From Streptomyces roseifaciens (lineage in GTDB: Bacteria; Actinomycetota; Actinomycetes; Streptomycetales; Streptomycetaceae): a DNA stretch of 64,000 bases. The notes below the pieces were generated by a model. The model made no database searches. It saw only the letters and a program-made list of their open reading frames with translations, and was not told where the DNA came from. This document shows, piece by piece, positions 42,562 to 52,188 of this stretch. Numbering within the stretch: the first letter of the stretch is position 1; every line of letters starts with the position of its first letter. Both the position numbers and the translations under genes were made by a program. The stretch is taken from positions 124,001 to 188,000 of the forward strand of contig NZ_LNBE01000002.1 in the NCBI RefSeq assembly GCF_001445655.1. The letters run 5' to 3'.

Positions 42562-43494
42562 CTATCCCGCCAGGCCGCCGAGCTTGTCGGGGTTGCGCAC
42601 CAGGTAGACCGTCGTGATCCGGCCGTCCGCCACCTCCAGGCTGAAGGCGGTGTCCGGGCGTCCTCCGGAGAGGACGAGGAGGCCCGGGCGGCCGTTGATC
42701 TCCATGAAGCGGACCTCCAGCCCCGGCAGGGGCTGCTGCGCCACCGCGTGCAGGAAGCGGCCGACCTTGTCCGCCGTCTCGATGACGCGCAGCGGGGCCT
42801 TGGACTTGCCGCCGCTGTCGCCGACGAGCCGCACGTCGGGCGCGAGCAGCTCCAGCAGGTTCCCGATGCTGCCGCCCGTGGCCGCCGCGAGGAACTTCTC
42901 GGTGAGGTCGCGCTGCTCGGCCGGGTCCACGGTGAAGCGCGGCCTGCGCTCGTCGACATGGCGGCGGGCACGGGCCGCGAGCTGACGCACGGCCGCTTCC
43001 GAGCGGTCGAGCGTCACGGCGATCTCCCCGAAGGGGAAGCCGAACGCCTCCCGCAGCACGAAGACCGCCCGCTCCAGCGGGGAGAGCGACTCCAGGACCA
43101 CGAGCACGGCCAGGGAGACCGAGTCCGCCAGGACCGCCAGCTCGGCGGTGTCGGGGACGGCCGGGCCGTAGTCGGTGGCGATCGGCTCGGGCAGCCAGGG
43201 GCCTACGTACGCCTCGCGCCGCGCCTGCACCTGGCGCAGCCGGTCGATGGCCAGCCGGGTGGTGACCCGCACGAGGTACCCGCGGGGGTCGCGCACGTCC
43301 TCGCGGGCGGCGCCGGACCAGCGCAGCCAGGCCTCCTGGACGACGTCCTCGGCGTCGGCGACGCGGCCGAGCATCCGGTAGGCCACGCCGGTCAGGACGG
43401 AGCGGTGCTCCTCGAAGGCGTCGAGTGCGGCGTCGGATGCGGCGTCTGGTGCGGTCACCGCTCCATCCCAGCGGACCCGGTGGGGCTTGTCCAT
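42562..43494 (-). CDS. ECF41-type sigma factor with C-terminal SnoaL-like domain
   Basis: A 310-residue ECF sigma factor. Region 2 (YRMLGRVADAEDVVQEAWLRW) and region 4 (LSPLERAVFVLREAFGFPFG, EIAVTLDRSEAAVRQLAARA) are followed by a fused SnoaL/NTF2-like domain. The ECF41 marks are all visible: WLPEP in the linker, a GDSGGKSKA version of the DGGGK motif and NPDKLGGL at the end. In this group the fused domain acts in place of an anti-sigma factor. ATG 43494 follows GAGCGAG; the same region opens divergently onto an alpha/beta hydrolase gene. Likely targets are that gene, the SDR, or itself. Confidence 0.93.
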   Translation of the reverse strand: MDKPHRVRWDGAVTAPDAASDAALDAFEEHRSVLTGVAYRMLGRVADAEDVVQEAWLRWSGAAREDVRDPRGYLVRVTTRLAIDRLRQVQARREAYVGPWLPEPIATDYGPAVPDTAELAVLADSVSLAVLVVLESLSPLERAVFVLREAFGFPFGEIAVTLDRSEAAVRQLAARARRHVDERRPRFTVDPAEQRDLTEKFLAAATGGSIGNLLELLAPDVRLVGDSGGKSKAPLRVIETADKVGRFLHAVAQQPLPGLEVRFMEINGRPGLLVLSGGRPDTAFSLEVADGRITTVYLVRNPDKLGGLAG

Positions 43495-43613
43495 GTGAAC
43501 TCGCTCTCGGAGCACCGTCGTACAGGACTCGCACAAGGTCTACCCTGCGGTAACTCTTACTGACATCCTGTCTCAATACCTCACCGGCACCCCAGGATGA
43601 CGAGGAGCCACCC

Positions 43614-44444
43614 ATGGCCGACACGGTCGTCTTCCCCATCGACACCCCCGCCGGACGGCGGACCGCGGAGGTGTCCTACGAACGGCTCGGCGGCGGGGAG
43701 CCACTGGTGCTCCTGCACGGCATCGGCCACCACCTGCAGGCGTGGGACCCGGTCGCCGGCATCCTCGCCGCGGAGCGCGACGTCATAGCCGTCGACCTGC
43801 CCGGCTTCGGCGACTCCCCGGCGCTGCCGGACGGCGTGGCCTACGACCTGCGCGGCGTGGTCCCCGTCCTCGGGGCGCTCTTCGAGGCGCTGGACCTCGA
43901 CCGGCCGCACGTGGTCGGCAACTCGCTCGGCGGACTGCTGGCCCTGCAGCTCGCGCACGAGAAGCTCGTACGCTCCGCGACGGCCATCTCCCCCGCCGGC
44001 TTCTGGACCGCGGGCGAGCGCCGCTACGCCTTCGGCGTGCTGCGCGGGATGAAGCGCGGCGCCGAGTCGCTGCCGCCGCAGACCGTCGCCCGGCTGGCCC
44101 GCACGGCCGCCGGCCGCGCGGCGCTGGCCGGCACCATCTACGCCCGCCCCGGCCGCCGTTCGCCGGACGCGGTGATGGCCGAGACGCGCGCGCTGCGCGA
44201 ATGCACCGGCTTCGCCCCCACGCTGGAGGCCGGCCGCAGCGTCCTGTTCACGCACGACATCGCGGACGTCCCCGTCACCATCGCCTGGGGCACGCGCGAC
44301 CGGCTGCTGCTGCGGCGCCAGGGCGTCCGGGCCAAGAAGGTCATCCCCGGGGCCCGGCTGGTACGGCTGCCCGGCTGCGGGCACGTGCCCATGAACGACG
44401 ACCCGGCCCTGGTGGCCAGAGTCGTCCTGGACGCCACGCGGTGA
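43614..44444 (+). CDS. Alpha/beta-fold hydrolase
   Basis: A 276-residue hydrolase. The oxyanion region is LVLLHGIGHHLQAWD, the nucleophile Ser lies in HVVGNSLGGLLALQLA, Asp in TIAWGTRDRLLL and His in LPGCGHVPMNDDP, completing the triad. No signal peptide. Esterase, lipase or dehalogenase activity cannot be separated by sequence here. ATG 43614 follows GAGGAGCC. It is divergent from the ECF41 gene and is a likely member of that regulon. Confidence 0.92.
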   Translation: MADTVVFPIDTPAGRRTAEVSYERLGGGEPLVLLHGIGHHLQAWDPVAGILAAERDVIAVDLPGFGDSPALPDGVAYDLRGVVPVLGALFEALDLDRPHVVGNSLGGLLALQLAHEKLVRSATAISPAGFWTAGERRYAFGVLRGMKRGAESLPPQTVARLARTAAGRAALAGTIYARPGRRSPDAVMAETRALRECTGFAPTLEAGRSVLFTHDIADVPVTIAWGTRDRLLLRRQGVRAKKVIPGARLVRLPGCGHVPMNDDPALVARVVLDATR

Positions 44445-44568
44445 ACACTCCCCGCCCCGGGAGCCCGCCGGGCCCCGGGGCGCTCGGGGTCTGGGTGAAC
44501 CCTCTCTGACCTGCACGGATACCATCGGGTGGACAGCCCGTGGGCAGTCAATGCTTCAGGAGAGCCCC

Positions 44569-45402
44569 ATGTCGTCCGTCCGGCCCCGTGTCCTCTACGT
44601 CACCGACCTCGCCTACCCGGCGAAGGGACGCAGATACTGCGACGAGGACATCTTCCTGTCCTCCCGGCTGCGCGAGGACTTCGACGTGGCGCTGTGCCAC
44701 CCGCTCGACGCCGCCGCGCTGATGAAGGGCTTCGACGCGGTCGTGGTGCGCAACAGCGGGCCGGTGCTGCACTACCAGGAGGCGTACGACGACTTCGCCC
44801 GGCGGGCGGAGCAGGACGGCGTGCTCGTCTACAACCAGCTCACGGGCAGGGCCGACATGGCCGGCAAGCAGTACCTGCCGGACCTCAGCGCGGCGGGCCA
44901 CCCCGTCATCCCGACCGCCGACCGCCCCGAGGACGCCGGCCGCCTGCCCGACGTGGCCGAGTACGTCGTCAAGCCCAAGCTCGGCGCCGACTCCATAGGC
45001 CTGCGCTTCGTCCCGCGCGAGGAGCTCGCGGACGTCGACTACGACGGCGTCCTCGTCCAGCCCCGCATCCACTTCCGCTACGAGGTCTCGTTCTACTTCG
45101 TCGACGACGCCTTCCAGTACGCCCTCCACGCACCCGACCCCGCCCGGCGCTGGGTCCTCGAACCGTACGAGCCCACCGCCGAAGATCTGGCCTTCGCGCA
45201 GCTCTTCATCGACTGGAACGGCATCGAGCACGGGATCCAGCGCGTGGACGCCTGCCGCACCCCGGAGGGCGAGCTCCTGCTGGTCGAGCTGGAGGACCTC
45301 AACCCCTACCTGTCCCTCGACCTCGTCGCCCCGCGGACGCGCGACGCCTTCGTCGACGCGCTCAAGGCCTCGCTGCACCGGCTGCTCGGCGGCGTCTCGT
45401 AG
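44569..45402 (+). CDS. ATP-grasp-like protein of unknown function
   Basis: A 277-residue protein whose shape suits a glutathione-synthetase-like ATP-grasp enzyme. An N-terminal alpha/beta part (VLYVTDLAYPAKGRRYCDED, DAVVVRNSGPVLHY) is followed by the ATP-binding pattern YVVKPKLGADSIGLRFVP, DGVLVQPRIHFRYEVSFYF and LLLVELEDLNPYLSLD, where the last acids would bind Mg. ATG 44569 is preferred over 44551 because GGAG stands seven bases before it. It is monocistronic. It might join a carboxylate to an amine, but no substrate is indicated. Confidence 0.7.
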   Translation: MSSVRPRVLYVTDLAYPAKGRRYCDEDIFLSSRLREDFDVALCHPLDAAALMKGFDAVVVRNSGPVLHYQEAYDDFARRAEQDGVLVYNQLTGRADMAGKQYLPDLSAAGHPVIPTADRPEDAGRLPDVAEYVVKPKLGADSIGLRFVPREELADVDYDGVLVQPRIHFRYEVSFYFVDDAFQYALHAPDPARRWVLEPYEPTAEDLAFAQLFIDWNGIEHGIQRVDACRTPEGELLLVELEDLNPYLSLDLVAPRTRDAFVDALKASLHRLLGGVS

Positions 45403-45451
45403 ACCGGGCGGTCGCCGGCGTCGGCGGCCGCACCGGCCCGGGAGGCAGGGC

Positions 45452-46291
45452 CTAGCCCTCCGCCCGCAGCCAGGCCGCCACCTCGCCGGGGCCCGCCCCG
45501 TCCGCCGCCGGCGTCACCCAGAACGCCCTGCCCAGGTCGGCGCTGAAGTGCGCACCCGTCCGCCCGTCCCCGGACGAGCGGCCCGTCAGGCGCCGGCCGA
45601 TCCACGGCACGAGGTGCTCGCGGGTGAAGCGCGCGTCGGCGGCGCGCCGGGACGCCCAGCCCGGGCGCACGGCCGGCGGCAGCGCCTCGCGCCAGTCGGA
45701 CCCGGCCTCGTGGCCGAGCGCCTGCCACACCGCCTCGGCCACCCGCCGGTGGCCCTCGGCGTTCAGGTGCAGGCGGTCGTCGGCCCACAGCCGCGCATCG
45801 CCCAGCACCTCGGCGCCGAAGAGGTCCACGACCAGCGCGCCGTGCCGCTCGGCCAGCTCGTCGACGAAGGAGAACAGCTGCTCCATGCGGGGGCGGAACC
45901 GCTCCAGGACCGGGCCGCGCCGGCCCGGGCTGCGCATCAGCACCAGCTGCTTGCAGCTGGGCGCCAGCCGGTCCGCGGCCTCCGCCAGCCGGGCGCACAC
46001 CTCGTCCACGTCGCACTTGGGCCGCAGCACGTCGTTGAGGCCGCCGACCAGGGTGACCAGGTCCGCGCCCAGCGCGGCGGCCGGCGCGGACTGCTCGTCG
46101 GCGATCTGCCCGATGAGCTTCCCGCGCACGGCGAGGTTGGCGTAGCGGAAGCCGGGGGTCCGGGCGGCCAGGCGCGCGGCGAGCAGATCGGCCCAGCCGC
46201 GGTAGGAGCCGTCCGGCAGCCCGTCGGACATGCCCTCGGTGAAGGAGTCCCCGACCGCGACAAAGCTGGTGTATGTGACATTCATCTGCAT
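45452..46291 (-). CDS. SGNH/GDSL hydrolase
   Basis: A 279-residue SGNH-fold esterase. The blocks are FVAVGDSFTEGMSDG (nucleophile Ser in GDSFTEG), a Gly in NLAVRGKLIG, LVGGLNDVL (block III Asn) and DDRLHLNAEGHRRVAEAV (block V, Asp and His). No signal peptide, so it is intracellular. ATG 46291 (MQMNVTY) is taken; ATG 46285 is two codons further in. Substrate unknown. Confidence 0.92.
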   Translation of the reverse strand: MQMNVTYTSFVAVGDSFTEGMSDGLPDGSYRGWADLLAARLAARTPGFRYANLAVRGKLIGQIADEQSAPAAALGADLVTLVGGLNDVLRPKCDVDEVCARLAEAADRLAPSCKQLVLMRSPGRRGPVLERFRPRMEQLFSFVDELAERHGALVVDLFGAEVLGDARLWADDRLHLNAEGHRRVAEAVWQALGHEAGSDWREALPPAVRPGWASRRAADARFTREHLVPWIGRRLTGRSSGDGRTGAHFSADLGRAFWVTPAADGAGPGEVAAWLRAEG

Positions 46292-46325
46292 GGCGCGGGT
46301 GATCCTACTCCTCCGCCGTGAACCG

Positions 46326-46363
46326 CCCCGCCCCCGCCCGGGCACTGCCGGACGGGGGCGGGG
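46326..46363. terminator. Hairpin terminator downstream of the CNNM/CBS operon
   Basis: CCCCGCCCCCG (46326-46336) pairs perfectly with CGGGGGCGGGG (46353-46363). It stands 19 bp past the stop of the leftward 46382-47398 gene and before the start region of the SGNH hydrolase, also leftward. Confidence 0.65.
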
Positions 46364-46381
46364 AAGCGGATCCGGGGCGCG

Positions 46382-47398
46382 TCACTGCACCGCGCGGCCC
46401 ACCAGCTCGCGCAGGAGGTCCTCCAGCGTGACCAGTCCGGCCGGCCGGCCGTCCTCGCCGATCACCGCCGCGAGGTGGGTGCCGGTGCCGCGCATCGTCG
46501 TGATGACGTCGTCCAGCGGCGTCGTCGCGCGCACCGTCGCGATGCGGCGCATCCGCTGCAGCGGGAACGGGAAGTCCCGCGGCCGGGCGTCCAGCGCGTC
46601 CTTCACGTGCAGGTAGCCCAGGATCCGGCCGGAGGCGTCCACCACCGGGAACCGGGAGAAGCCGGACTCGGCCGACAGCTGCTCCAGCCCCTCGGGCGTG
46701 ATGCCGAGCGGCGCGGAGACCACCCGCTCGACGGGCGTGACCACGTCCATCACCGGGCGCTTGCCCAGCACCAGCGCGTCCCGCAGCCGTTCGGTGGACC
46801 GCGAGTCGAGCAGGCCGGCCGCGCTGGAGTCGGCGACGATCCGCGCGAGCTGGTCGTCCGAGTACGTCGCCGCCACCTCGTCCTTCGGCTCCACCCGCAG
46901 CAGCTTCAGCAGGACGTTGGCGAAGGCGTTGATGGCGAAGACGAACGGGCGCAGCGCCCGCGCCAGGGCGACCAGCGGCGGGCCGAGCAGCAGGGCGCTG
47001 CGCACCGGCTCGGCGAGCGCGATGTTCTTGGGCACCATCTCGCCGAACAGCATGTGCAGGTACGTCGCCACGGCCAGCGCGATGACGAACGACACGGGGT
47101 GGATCAGGCCGTGCGGCACGCCGAGCGCGTTGAAGACCGGCTCCAGCAGGTGCGCGATCGCGGGCTCGGCGACCACACCCAGGACCAGCGTGCACAGCGT
47201 GATGCCGAGCTGGGCCGCGGCCATCAGCGCCGAGATGTGCCGCAGGCCCCACATGACGCTGCGGGCGCGCCGGTCGCCCCGGTCGGCGTACGGCTCGATC
47301 TGGCTGCGGCGCACCGAGATGAGGGCGAACTCGGCGCCCACGAAGAAGGCGTTGACGACGAGCGTCCCCAGGCCGATGAGCAGTTGCACGAAGGTCAT
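46382..47398 (-). CDS. CNNM (DUF21) / CBS-domain membrane protein
   Basis: A 338-residue membrane protein. The first 190 residues are a DUF21/CNNM transmembrane domain (VNAFFVGAEFALISVRRSQI, AQLGITLCTLVLGVVAEPAI, MLFGEMVPKNIALA), followed by two CBS modules (PVMDVVTPVERVVSAPLG; GRILGYLHVKDALD; HLAAVIGEDGRPAGLVTLED). It lacks the C-terminal CorC_HlyC domain of its neighbour. The family moves or senses Mg2+/Co2+. It overlaps the upstream homologue by four bases (ATGA), so the pair is probably a hetero-oligomer. Confidence 0.92.
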   Translation of the reverse strand: MTFVQLLIGLGTLVVNAFFVGAEFALISVRRSQIEPYADRGDRRARSVMWGLRHISALMAAAQLGITLCTLVLGVVAEPAIAHLLEPVFNALGVPHGLIHPVSFVIALAVATYLHMLFGEMVPKNIALAEPVRSALLLGPPLVALARALRPFVFAINAFANVLLKLLRVEPKDEVAATYSDDQLARIVADSSAAGLLDSRSTERLRDALVLGKRPVMDVVTPVERVVSAPLGITPEGLEQLSAESGFSRFPVVDASGRILGYLHVKDALDARPRDFPFPLQRMRRIATVRATTPLDDVITTMRGTGTHLAAVIGEDGRPAGLVTLEDLLRELVGRAVQ

Positions 47399-48744
47399 CG
47401 GCCGGCCTCCTCGGGCACCTGGGCGCCGCTGCCGGCGTCCGCGGGCGGACCGGTCAGGCGCACGCGGGCCGCACGGTGGCCGGCCGCGTCGACGACGTCG
47501 ATGCGCCAGCCCGCGACCTCCACGGTGTCGCCCCTGAGGGGGATGCGGCCGAGCTCGGTGGCCACGAGGCCGGCCAGCGTCTCGTAGGGGCCGTCCGGCG
47601 CCCGCAGCCCGATGATCTCCAGCTGGTCGGTGCGCGCCGCGCCGTCCGCGTCGTACAGCGGCCGGCCGCCGGCGTCCGAGCCGGCGGGGGCGATGTCGGG
47701 CACCTCGTGGGGGTCGTGCTCGTCGCGGACCTCGCCGACGACCTCCTCCACGATGTCCTCCAGGGTGACGACGCCGGCGGTGCCGCCGTACTCGTCGATG
47801 ACGACGGCCATGGTGCGCTTGCCGGACAGCCGGTCCAGGAGCCGGTCCACGGTCAGCGACTCCGGCACGAGCAGCGGCTCGCGCAGGATCGAGGTGACGG
47901 GGTGGCGGGGGCGGCGGTCGGCGGGTATGGCCAGCACGTCCTTGATGTGCGCGACGCCGATGACGGTGTCGAGGCTTCCGCGGTAGACGGGGAAGCGGGA
48001 CAGGCCGGTCGCACGGGTCGCGTTCGCGACGTCCTCGGCGTTGGCCTGGGCGTCGAGGGCGGTGACCTGGACGCGGGGCGTCATCACGTTCTCCGCCGTC
48101 AGTCCGGCCAGGTTCAGGGTGCGTACGAACAGCTCGGCGGTGTCCGCCTCCAGGGCGCCCTCCTTGGCGGAGTGCCGGGCGAGGGCAGCGAGCTCCTGCG
48201 GGCCGCGCGCGGAGGCCAGCTCCTCGGCGGGCTCCAGGCCCATCCGGTGCAGGGTGCGGTTGGCGGTGTTGTTCAGGTGCCGGATCAGCGGGCGGAAGGC
48301 GGCGGAGAACGCGCGCTGCGGGCCCGCGACCCGCTTCGCCACCGGCAGCGGGCGCGAGATCGCCCAGTTCTTCGGGACCAGCTCGCCGACCACCATCAGC
48401 ACGACGGTGGACAGCACCGTGGCCAGCACCAGGGCGGTCGAGGACGCGGCGGCGGAGCCGAGGCCCACGGCCTTCATCGGGCCCGTGAGCAGCGCCGCGA
48501 TGGACGGCTTGGAGATCATGCCGATGATCAGGCCGGTCACGGTGATGCCGAGCTGGGCGCCGGAGAGCTGGAAGGTGAGGCTGCGCACGGCCTCGACGGC
48601 GCCGGCCGCGCCGCGCTCGCCCTTCTCGGCGGCGCGCTCGAGGTCGGCGCGCTCCACCGTGGTCAGCGAGAACTCCGCCGCGACGAAGACGGCACAGGCC
48701 AGCGTCAGCAGCAGGGCGACCACCAGCAGGACTACCTCGGTCAT
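47395..48744 (-). CDS. CNNM/CBS/CorC-type membrane protein
   Basis: A 449-residue protein with the full hemolysin-C-like layout: four-helix CNNM domain (FVAAEFSLTTVERADLERAA, GAQLGITVTGLIIGMISKPS, LMVVGELVPKNWAISRP), a CBS pair (ENVMTPRVQVTALDA; TMAVVIDEYGGTAGVVTLED), and a CorC_HlyC domain at about 375-440. Relatives act in magnesium or cobalt efflux or homeostasis. ATG 48744 follows GGAGGTGAACCG. First gene of a two-gene operon with a paralogue, which indicates an old tandem duplication. Confidence 0.93.
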   Translation of the reverse strand: MTEVVLLVVALLLTLACAVFVAAEFSLTTVERADLERAAEKGERGAAGAVEAVRSLTFQLSGAQLGITVTGLIIGMISKPSIAALLTGPMKAVGLGSAAASSTALVLATVLSTVVLMVVGELVPKNWAISRPLPVAKRVAGPQRAFSAAFRPLIRHLNNTANRTLHRMGLEPAEELASARGPQELAALARHSAKEGALEADTAELFVRTLNLAGLTAENVMTPRVQVTALDAQANAEDVANATRATGLSRFPVYRGSLDTVIGVAHIKDVLAIPADRRPRHPVTSILREPLLVPESLTVDRLLDRLSGKRTMAVVIDEYGGTAGVVTLEDIVEEVVGEVRDEHDPHEVPDIAPAGSDAGGRPLYDADGAARTDQLEIIGLRAPDGPYETLAGLVATELGRIPLRGDTVEVAGWRIDVVDAAGHRAARVRLTGPPADAGSGAQVPEEAGR

Positions 48745-48862
48745 CGGTTCACCTCCGTCCCATGGTCGGACGAAGGGGCGGGGACCGCGCGATGTCGACC
48801 GCGGGGACTACTGGGAGGCTCGCCCATGGGCGGACGCTCACACCTTTCACGTTGAACGGGGC

Positions 48863-48894
48863 CTTTGCCCATCCATGGTAAAGGATGGGCAAAG
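48863..48894. promoter_or_regulatory. Strong hairpin upstream of the CNNM operon
   Basis: CTTTGCCCATCC (48863-48874), loop of eight, GGATGGGCAAAG (48883-48894): a perfect 12-bp stem. It lies 119 bp upstream of ATG 48744. It may be a terminator for transcription from the right or a leader element of the metal-transport operon. The rest of the 303-bp spacer (48745-49048) shows no gene I can support. Confidence 0.4.
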
Positions 48895-49048
48895 CAATGA
48901 TCCGGACGGAGCTCCGGGGTAATCGGGGGAGTGTACGCCCTACCGGAGTTCCTCGATCACTGGTGCGACTGGTGCGAACGCCTCCAGGGCCGACGCCTCG
49001 CTCAGGTCCGGGGAGTGCCCGGCCGGGGTGCGGGCGGCGGCGCGGCGG

Positions 49049-49759
49049 TCACGCGTGCCCGTCGACCGCGCCGGCCGCCTCCGGCGGGGCCGCCGGTCGT
49101 CTGGCCACCCCCAGCACGCACGGGGAGGCCGGGGTCGGCACCCGGCTCTGCGGCACCCGCAGCCGGCTGAACGCCCCCAGCTCGAACCCCGCCGCCTCGA
49201 TCGCCGCCAGCGGATCCCGCGCCGTGTGACACCCGCCGAACAGCACCGGCCAGACCGTGCGGTCCAGCGCCCGCTGGGTGACCGCGAGCGCCAGGCCCTC
49301 CGCCCGCCCGTGCTCGAAGAACCGCAGCTCACCACCCGGCCGGAGGACCCGCCGCAGCTCCGCCAGCGCACGCCGCACATCCCGGACGGAGCACAGCACC
49401 AGCGAGGTCACCGCCGCGTCGAACGCCTCGCTCTTCACCGGCAGCGCCTCGGCCGCGCCCGGCACCACGTCCACCGGGACGCCCGCCCGGACCGCCGCCT
49501 CCAGCGCGATCCTGCGCAGCCCGCGCTCGGGCTCGATCGCCACGACCTCCGAGACCGTCGCCGGGTAGTAAGGGAAGTTCAGGCCGTTGCCCGCGCCGAT
49601 CTCGATCACCCGCCCCGACAGGCCGGCCAGCAGCTCGCGCCGGTGCTCCCCGATCCCCGCCCGCTCGTCGATGATCGGGCTCACCTTGGCGTAGAAGCGC
49701 GCGAAGACAGGATGGTGCACGGCGTCGTGCGGCAACCTGGTGCTCCGAAGTGGCAGCAT
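49049..49759 (-). CDS. Class I SAM-dependent methyltransferase
   Basis: A 236-residue methyltransferase of the type 11 group. SAM motif I is GRVIEIGAGNGLNFPYYP (about 48-65), the acidic motif II is VVAIEPE, motif post-II is AEALPVKSEAFDAAVTSLVL and motif III is LRPGGELRFFEHG. ATG 49759 has AAAGGGG upstream; a longer frame to 49837 exists but lacks a signal. Acceptor unknown. It stands alone before the biotin genes. Confidence 0.9.
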   Translation of the reverse strand: MLPLRSTRLPHDAVHHPVFARFYAKVSPIIDERAGIGEHRRELLAGLSGRVIEIGAGNGLNFPYYPATVSEVVAIEPERGLRRIALEAAVRAGVPVDVVPGAAEALPVKSEAFDAAVTSLVLCSVRDVRRALAELRRVLRPGGELRFFEHGRAEGLALAVTQRALDRTVWPVLFGGCHTARDPLAAIEAAGFELGAFSRLRVPQSRVPTPASPCVLGVARRPAAPPEAAGAVDGHA

Positions 49760-49900
49760 GGCACACCCCTTTCCGGGGACGACGGCTACCGCGATTGTTC
49801 CCCGGCCGGACCGGCCCGCACCGTCGGCGCGCCGCAATGTCCGCTGCGGTCACGGCAGTTGGGGCGGGAGGGGTGCGTGGGGCGGCCGGGGAGGGCGGGG

Positions 49901-50617
49901 TCAGCGATGAGCCGCCGTGAAGCCGGCCGCGTCCCACGTGCCGGACAGCTCCGGCGCCAGCCAGCCGGGGGCCGCCGCGCGGAACGCCTCCGGCGCGAGG
50001 GCGCTTGCGCGCTCCGGAACCGCGCCCAGCAGCGGGGCGCCGGCCGCCTCCGGCAGGTCGGCGAGGTTGCAGCGCATCGCCAGGTCCGGGGCGGCCGGCC
50101 AGCTGCCGATCACTACGCCTGCGCAGCGCAGGCTGCGCGCGCGCAGGGCCTCCGCGGTGAGCTCGGTGACGTTCAGCGTGCCGAGGCCGGCCTGCGCGAC
50201 CACCAGGACCGGGGCGTCCAGCAGCCGGGCCGCGTCCGCGAGGGTCGCGCCCTCCTCGTCCAGGCGGACGAGGAGACCGCCGGCGCCCTCGACGAGGACG
50301 AGGTCGTGGCTCTCCGCCAGCCGCGAGGCCGCCTCCGCGATCTGCGGGGGGCGCACGGGGGCCAGACCGGCCCGGGCCGCCGCCGTACCCGGCGCGAGCG
50401 GCTCCGGGAACCGGGCGAGCTCCTCCCCGGTCACCCCGCTCCCCGCGAGCCGCCGCACCTCGGCGACGTCACCGGGCTCGCCGGGGGCGACACCGGTCTG
50501 GGCGGGCTTGAGCACGGCGACGGAACGGCCCGCGGCCCGCGCCGCCGCCGCGACGGCAGCGGTGACCACGGTCTTGCCGATCTCGGTCCCGGTGCCTGTG
50601 ACGACCAGTACTGCCAT
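49901..50617 (-). CDS. bioD: Dethiobiotin synthetase
   Basis: A 238-residue enzyme that closes the ureido ring of dethiobiotin from DAPA, CO2 and ATP. P-loop [19 protein letters not shown] (5-23), substrate Lys in [10 protein letters not shown], and the [11 protein letters not shown] motif that holds Mg and substrate. ATG 50617. It is the last gene of the leftward bioB-bioA-bioD series but is separated from bioA by 263 bp in which I find no other gene; transcription through this gap is likely but not proven. Confidence 0.96.
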   Translation of the reverse strand: MAVLVVTGTGTEIGKTVVTAAVAAAARAAGRSVAVLKPAQTGVAPGEPGDVAEVRRLAGSGVTGEELARFPEPLAPGTAAARAGLAPVRPPQIAEAASRLAESHDLVLVEGAGGLLVRLDEEGATLADAARLLDAPVLVVAQAGLGTLNVTELTAEALRARSLRCAGVVIGSWPAAPDLAMRCNLADLPEAAGAPLLGAVPERASALAPEAFRAAAPGWLAPELSGTWDAAGFTAAHR

Positions 50618-50880
50618 GGTGTTCGGTGTCTCCGTTCGTGATCACTGAGGCTTTGCCGAGGACTTGACCGGGCGACCGGGCACCACCGGACACCAGGAGT
50701 GCGGCTGCGCGCCGCGGCGGCGGAAGGGAGCACGCGGTCACGACCAGGGCGGGCGCACCGGCCTCGTCGGCGTGCCCGAGGCCGGCGCCGTCGGCCGCTG
50801 TTCCTCTGTTCCGGTCGCCCGGCCGCCCCATGGGACAGGGAGCCGCCGCAGGCGAACCGTGGAACGACGCGTGCTCGCCG

Positions 50881-52188
50881 TCAGGCGACCCCGGCCGCCG
50901 CGCGCACCGCCGTGCACACCCGGGCCAGATCCTCGTCGCTCGTGACGTACGGCGGCATCACGTACAGCAGGTCCCGGAACGGGCGCAGCCACACGCCCTC
51001 GCGGACCACCGCCCGCGTCGCCGCCGCGACGTCCGCCTCGTGGTCGAGCTGGACGACGCCGATCGCGCCGAGGACCCGGACGTCCCGGACGCCCGGCAGC
51101 GAGGCCGCCCCGGCGAGCCCGTCGCGCAGCCCGGTCTCGATGCGCTTGACCTCCGTCTGCCAGTCCTGTTCCAGCAGCAGGTCGATCGACGCGTTCGCCA
51201 CGGCCGCGGCGAGCGGGTTGCCCATGAACGTCGGCCCGTGCGCGAGCACCGGCACCTCGCCGCGCGAGATGCCGTCGGCGACCCGCGACGTGCACAGCGT
51301 CGCCGCCATGCTCAGGTATCCGCCGGTGAGCGCCTTGCCGAGGCACATCACGTCGGGGGTGATGCCCGCGTGCTCCGCGGCGAAGAGCCGCCCCGTGCGG
51401 CCGAACCCGGTGGCGATCTCGTCGAGGACGAGGAGCACGTCGTGCTCGTCGCACGCTTCCCGCAGGACCCGCAGGAAGACGGGATCGTGGAAGCGCATCC
51501 CGCCCGCGCCCTGCACCACCGGTTCGACGATGACCGCCGCGAGTTCGTGGGCGTGGGCCGCGATCGTCTCGCGCAGGTGCGCCGCGTACGCGGCGACGGC
51601 CTCCGGGCCGGACGAGAGGGCCGGCGGCGCGTCCGCGAAGACGTGCTTCGGGAGCGCCCCGGACCACAGCTCGTGCATCCCGCCGTCGGGGTCGCACACG
51701 GCCATCGGCTGCCACGTGTCCCCGTGGTAGCCGCCGCGCCAGGTCATCAGCCGCCGCTTCTCGGGCCGTCCGGCCGAGCGCCAGTACTGCAGGCACATCT
51801 TGACGGCGACCTCGACCGACACCGACCCGGAGTCGGAGAGGAAGACGTGCTCCAGCCCCTCCGGAGTGATCTCCACGAGCCGGGCGGCCAGCCGCACGGC
51901 GGGCTCGTGGGTGAGCCCGCCGAACATCACGTGACTCATCCGCCCGAGCTGCTCGCGCGCGGCCTCGTTGAGGACGGGGTGGTTGTAGCCGTGGACGGCG
52001 GACCACCACGACGACATCCCGTCGATCAACTCGTGCACGCCGTCGACCGGTTCGGCGAGCCGCAGCCGCACTCCCGACGCGGACTCCACGAGCAGCGGCT
52101 CCTGGCGGCCGGGCATCGGGCCGTAGGGGTGCCACACGTGCTGCCGGTCGAGGGCGAGGAGCTCGCCGGGGGTGAGCGGCTCAGGCAT
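50881..52188 (-). CDS. bioA: Adenosylmethionine-8-amino-7-oxononanoate aminotransferase
   Basis: A 435-residue class III aminotransferase that makes DAPA from KAPA using SAM as amino donor. Early motif [11 protein letters not shown], substrate Trp pair in [20 protein letters not shown]-binding Lys in [17 protein letters not shown], Asp in [19 protein letters not shown] 52188 lies inside the end of bioB (8-nt overlap), so the two are coupled. Confidence 0.97.
   Translation of the reverse strand: MPEPLTPGELLALDRQHVWHPYGPMPGRQEPLLVESASGVRLRLAEPVDGVHELIDGMSSWWSAVHGYNHPVLNEAAREQLGRMSHVMFGGLTHEPAVRLAARLVEITPEGLEHVFLSDSGSVSVEVAVKMCLQYWRSAGRPEKRRLMTWRGGYHGDTWQPMAVCDPDGGMHELWSGALPKHVFADAPPALSSGPEAVAAYAAHLRETIAAHAHELAAVIVEPVVQGAGGMRFHDPVFLRVLREACDEHDVLLVLDEIATGFGRTGRLFAAEHAGITPDVMCLGKALTGGYLSMAATLCTSRVADGISRGEVPVLAHGPTFMGNPLAAAVANASIDLLLEQDWQTEVKRIETGLRDGLAGAASLPGVRDVRVLGAIGVVQLDHEADVAAATRAVVREGVWLRPFRDLLYVMPPYVTSDEDLARVCTAVRAAAGVA

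Noticed and set aside
48931..49170. Plus-strand frame beginning MYALPEFLDHWCDWCERL
   Set aside because: The first 20 residues look protein-like with a CxxC, but the rest is antisense to the methyltransferase gene; not enough to call a gene.
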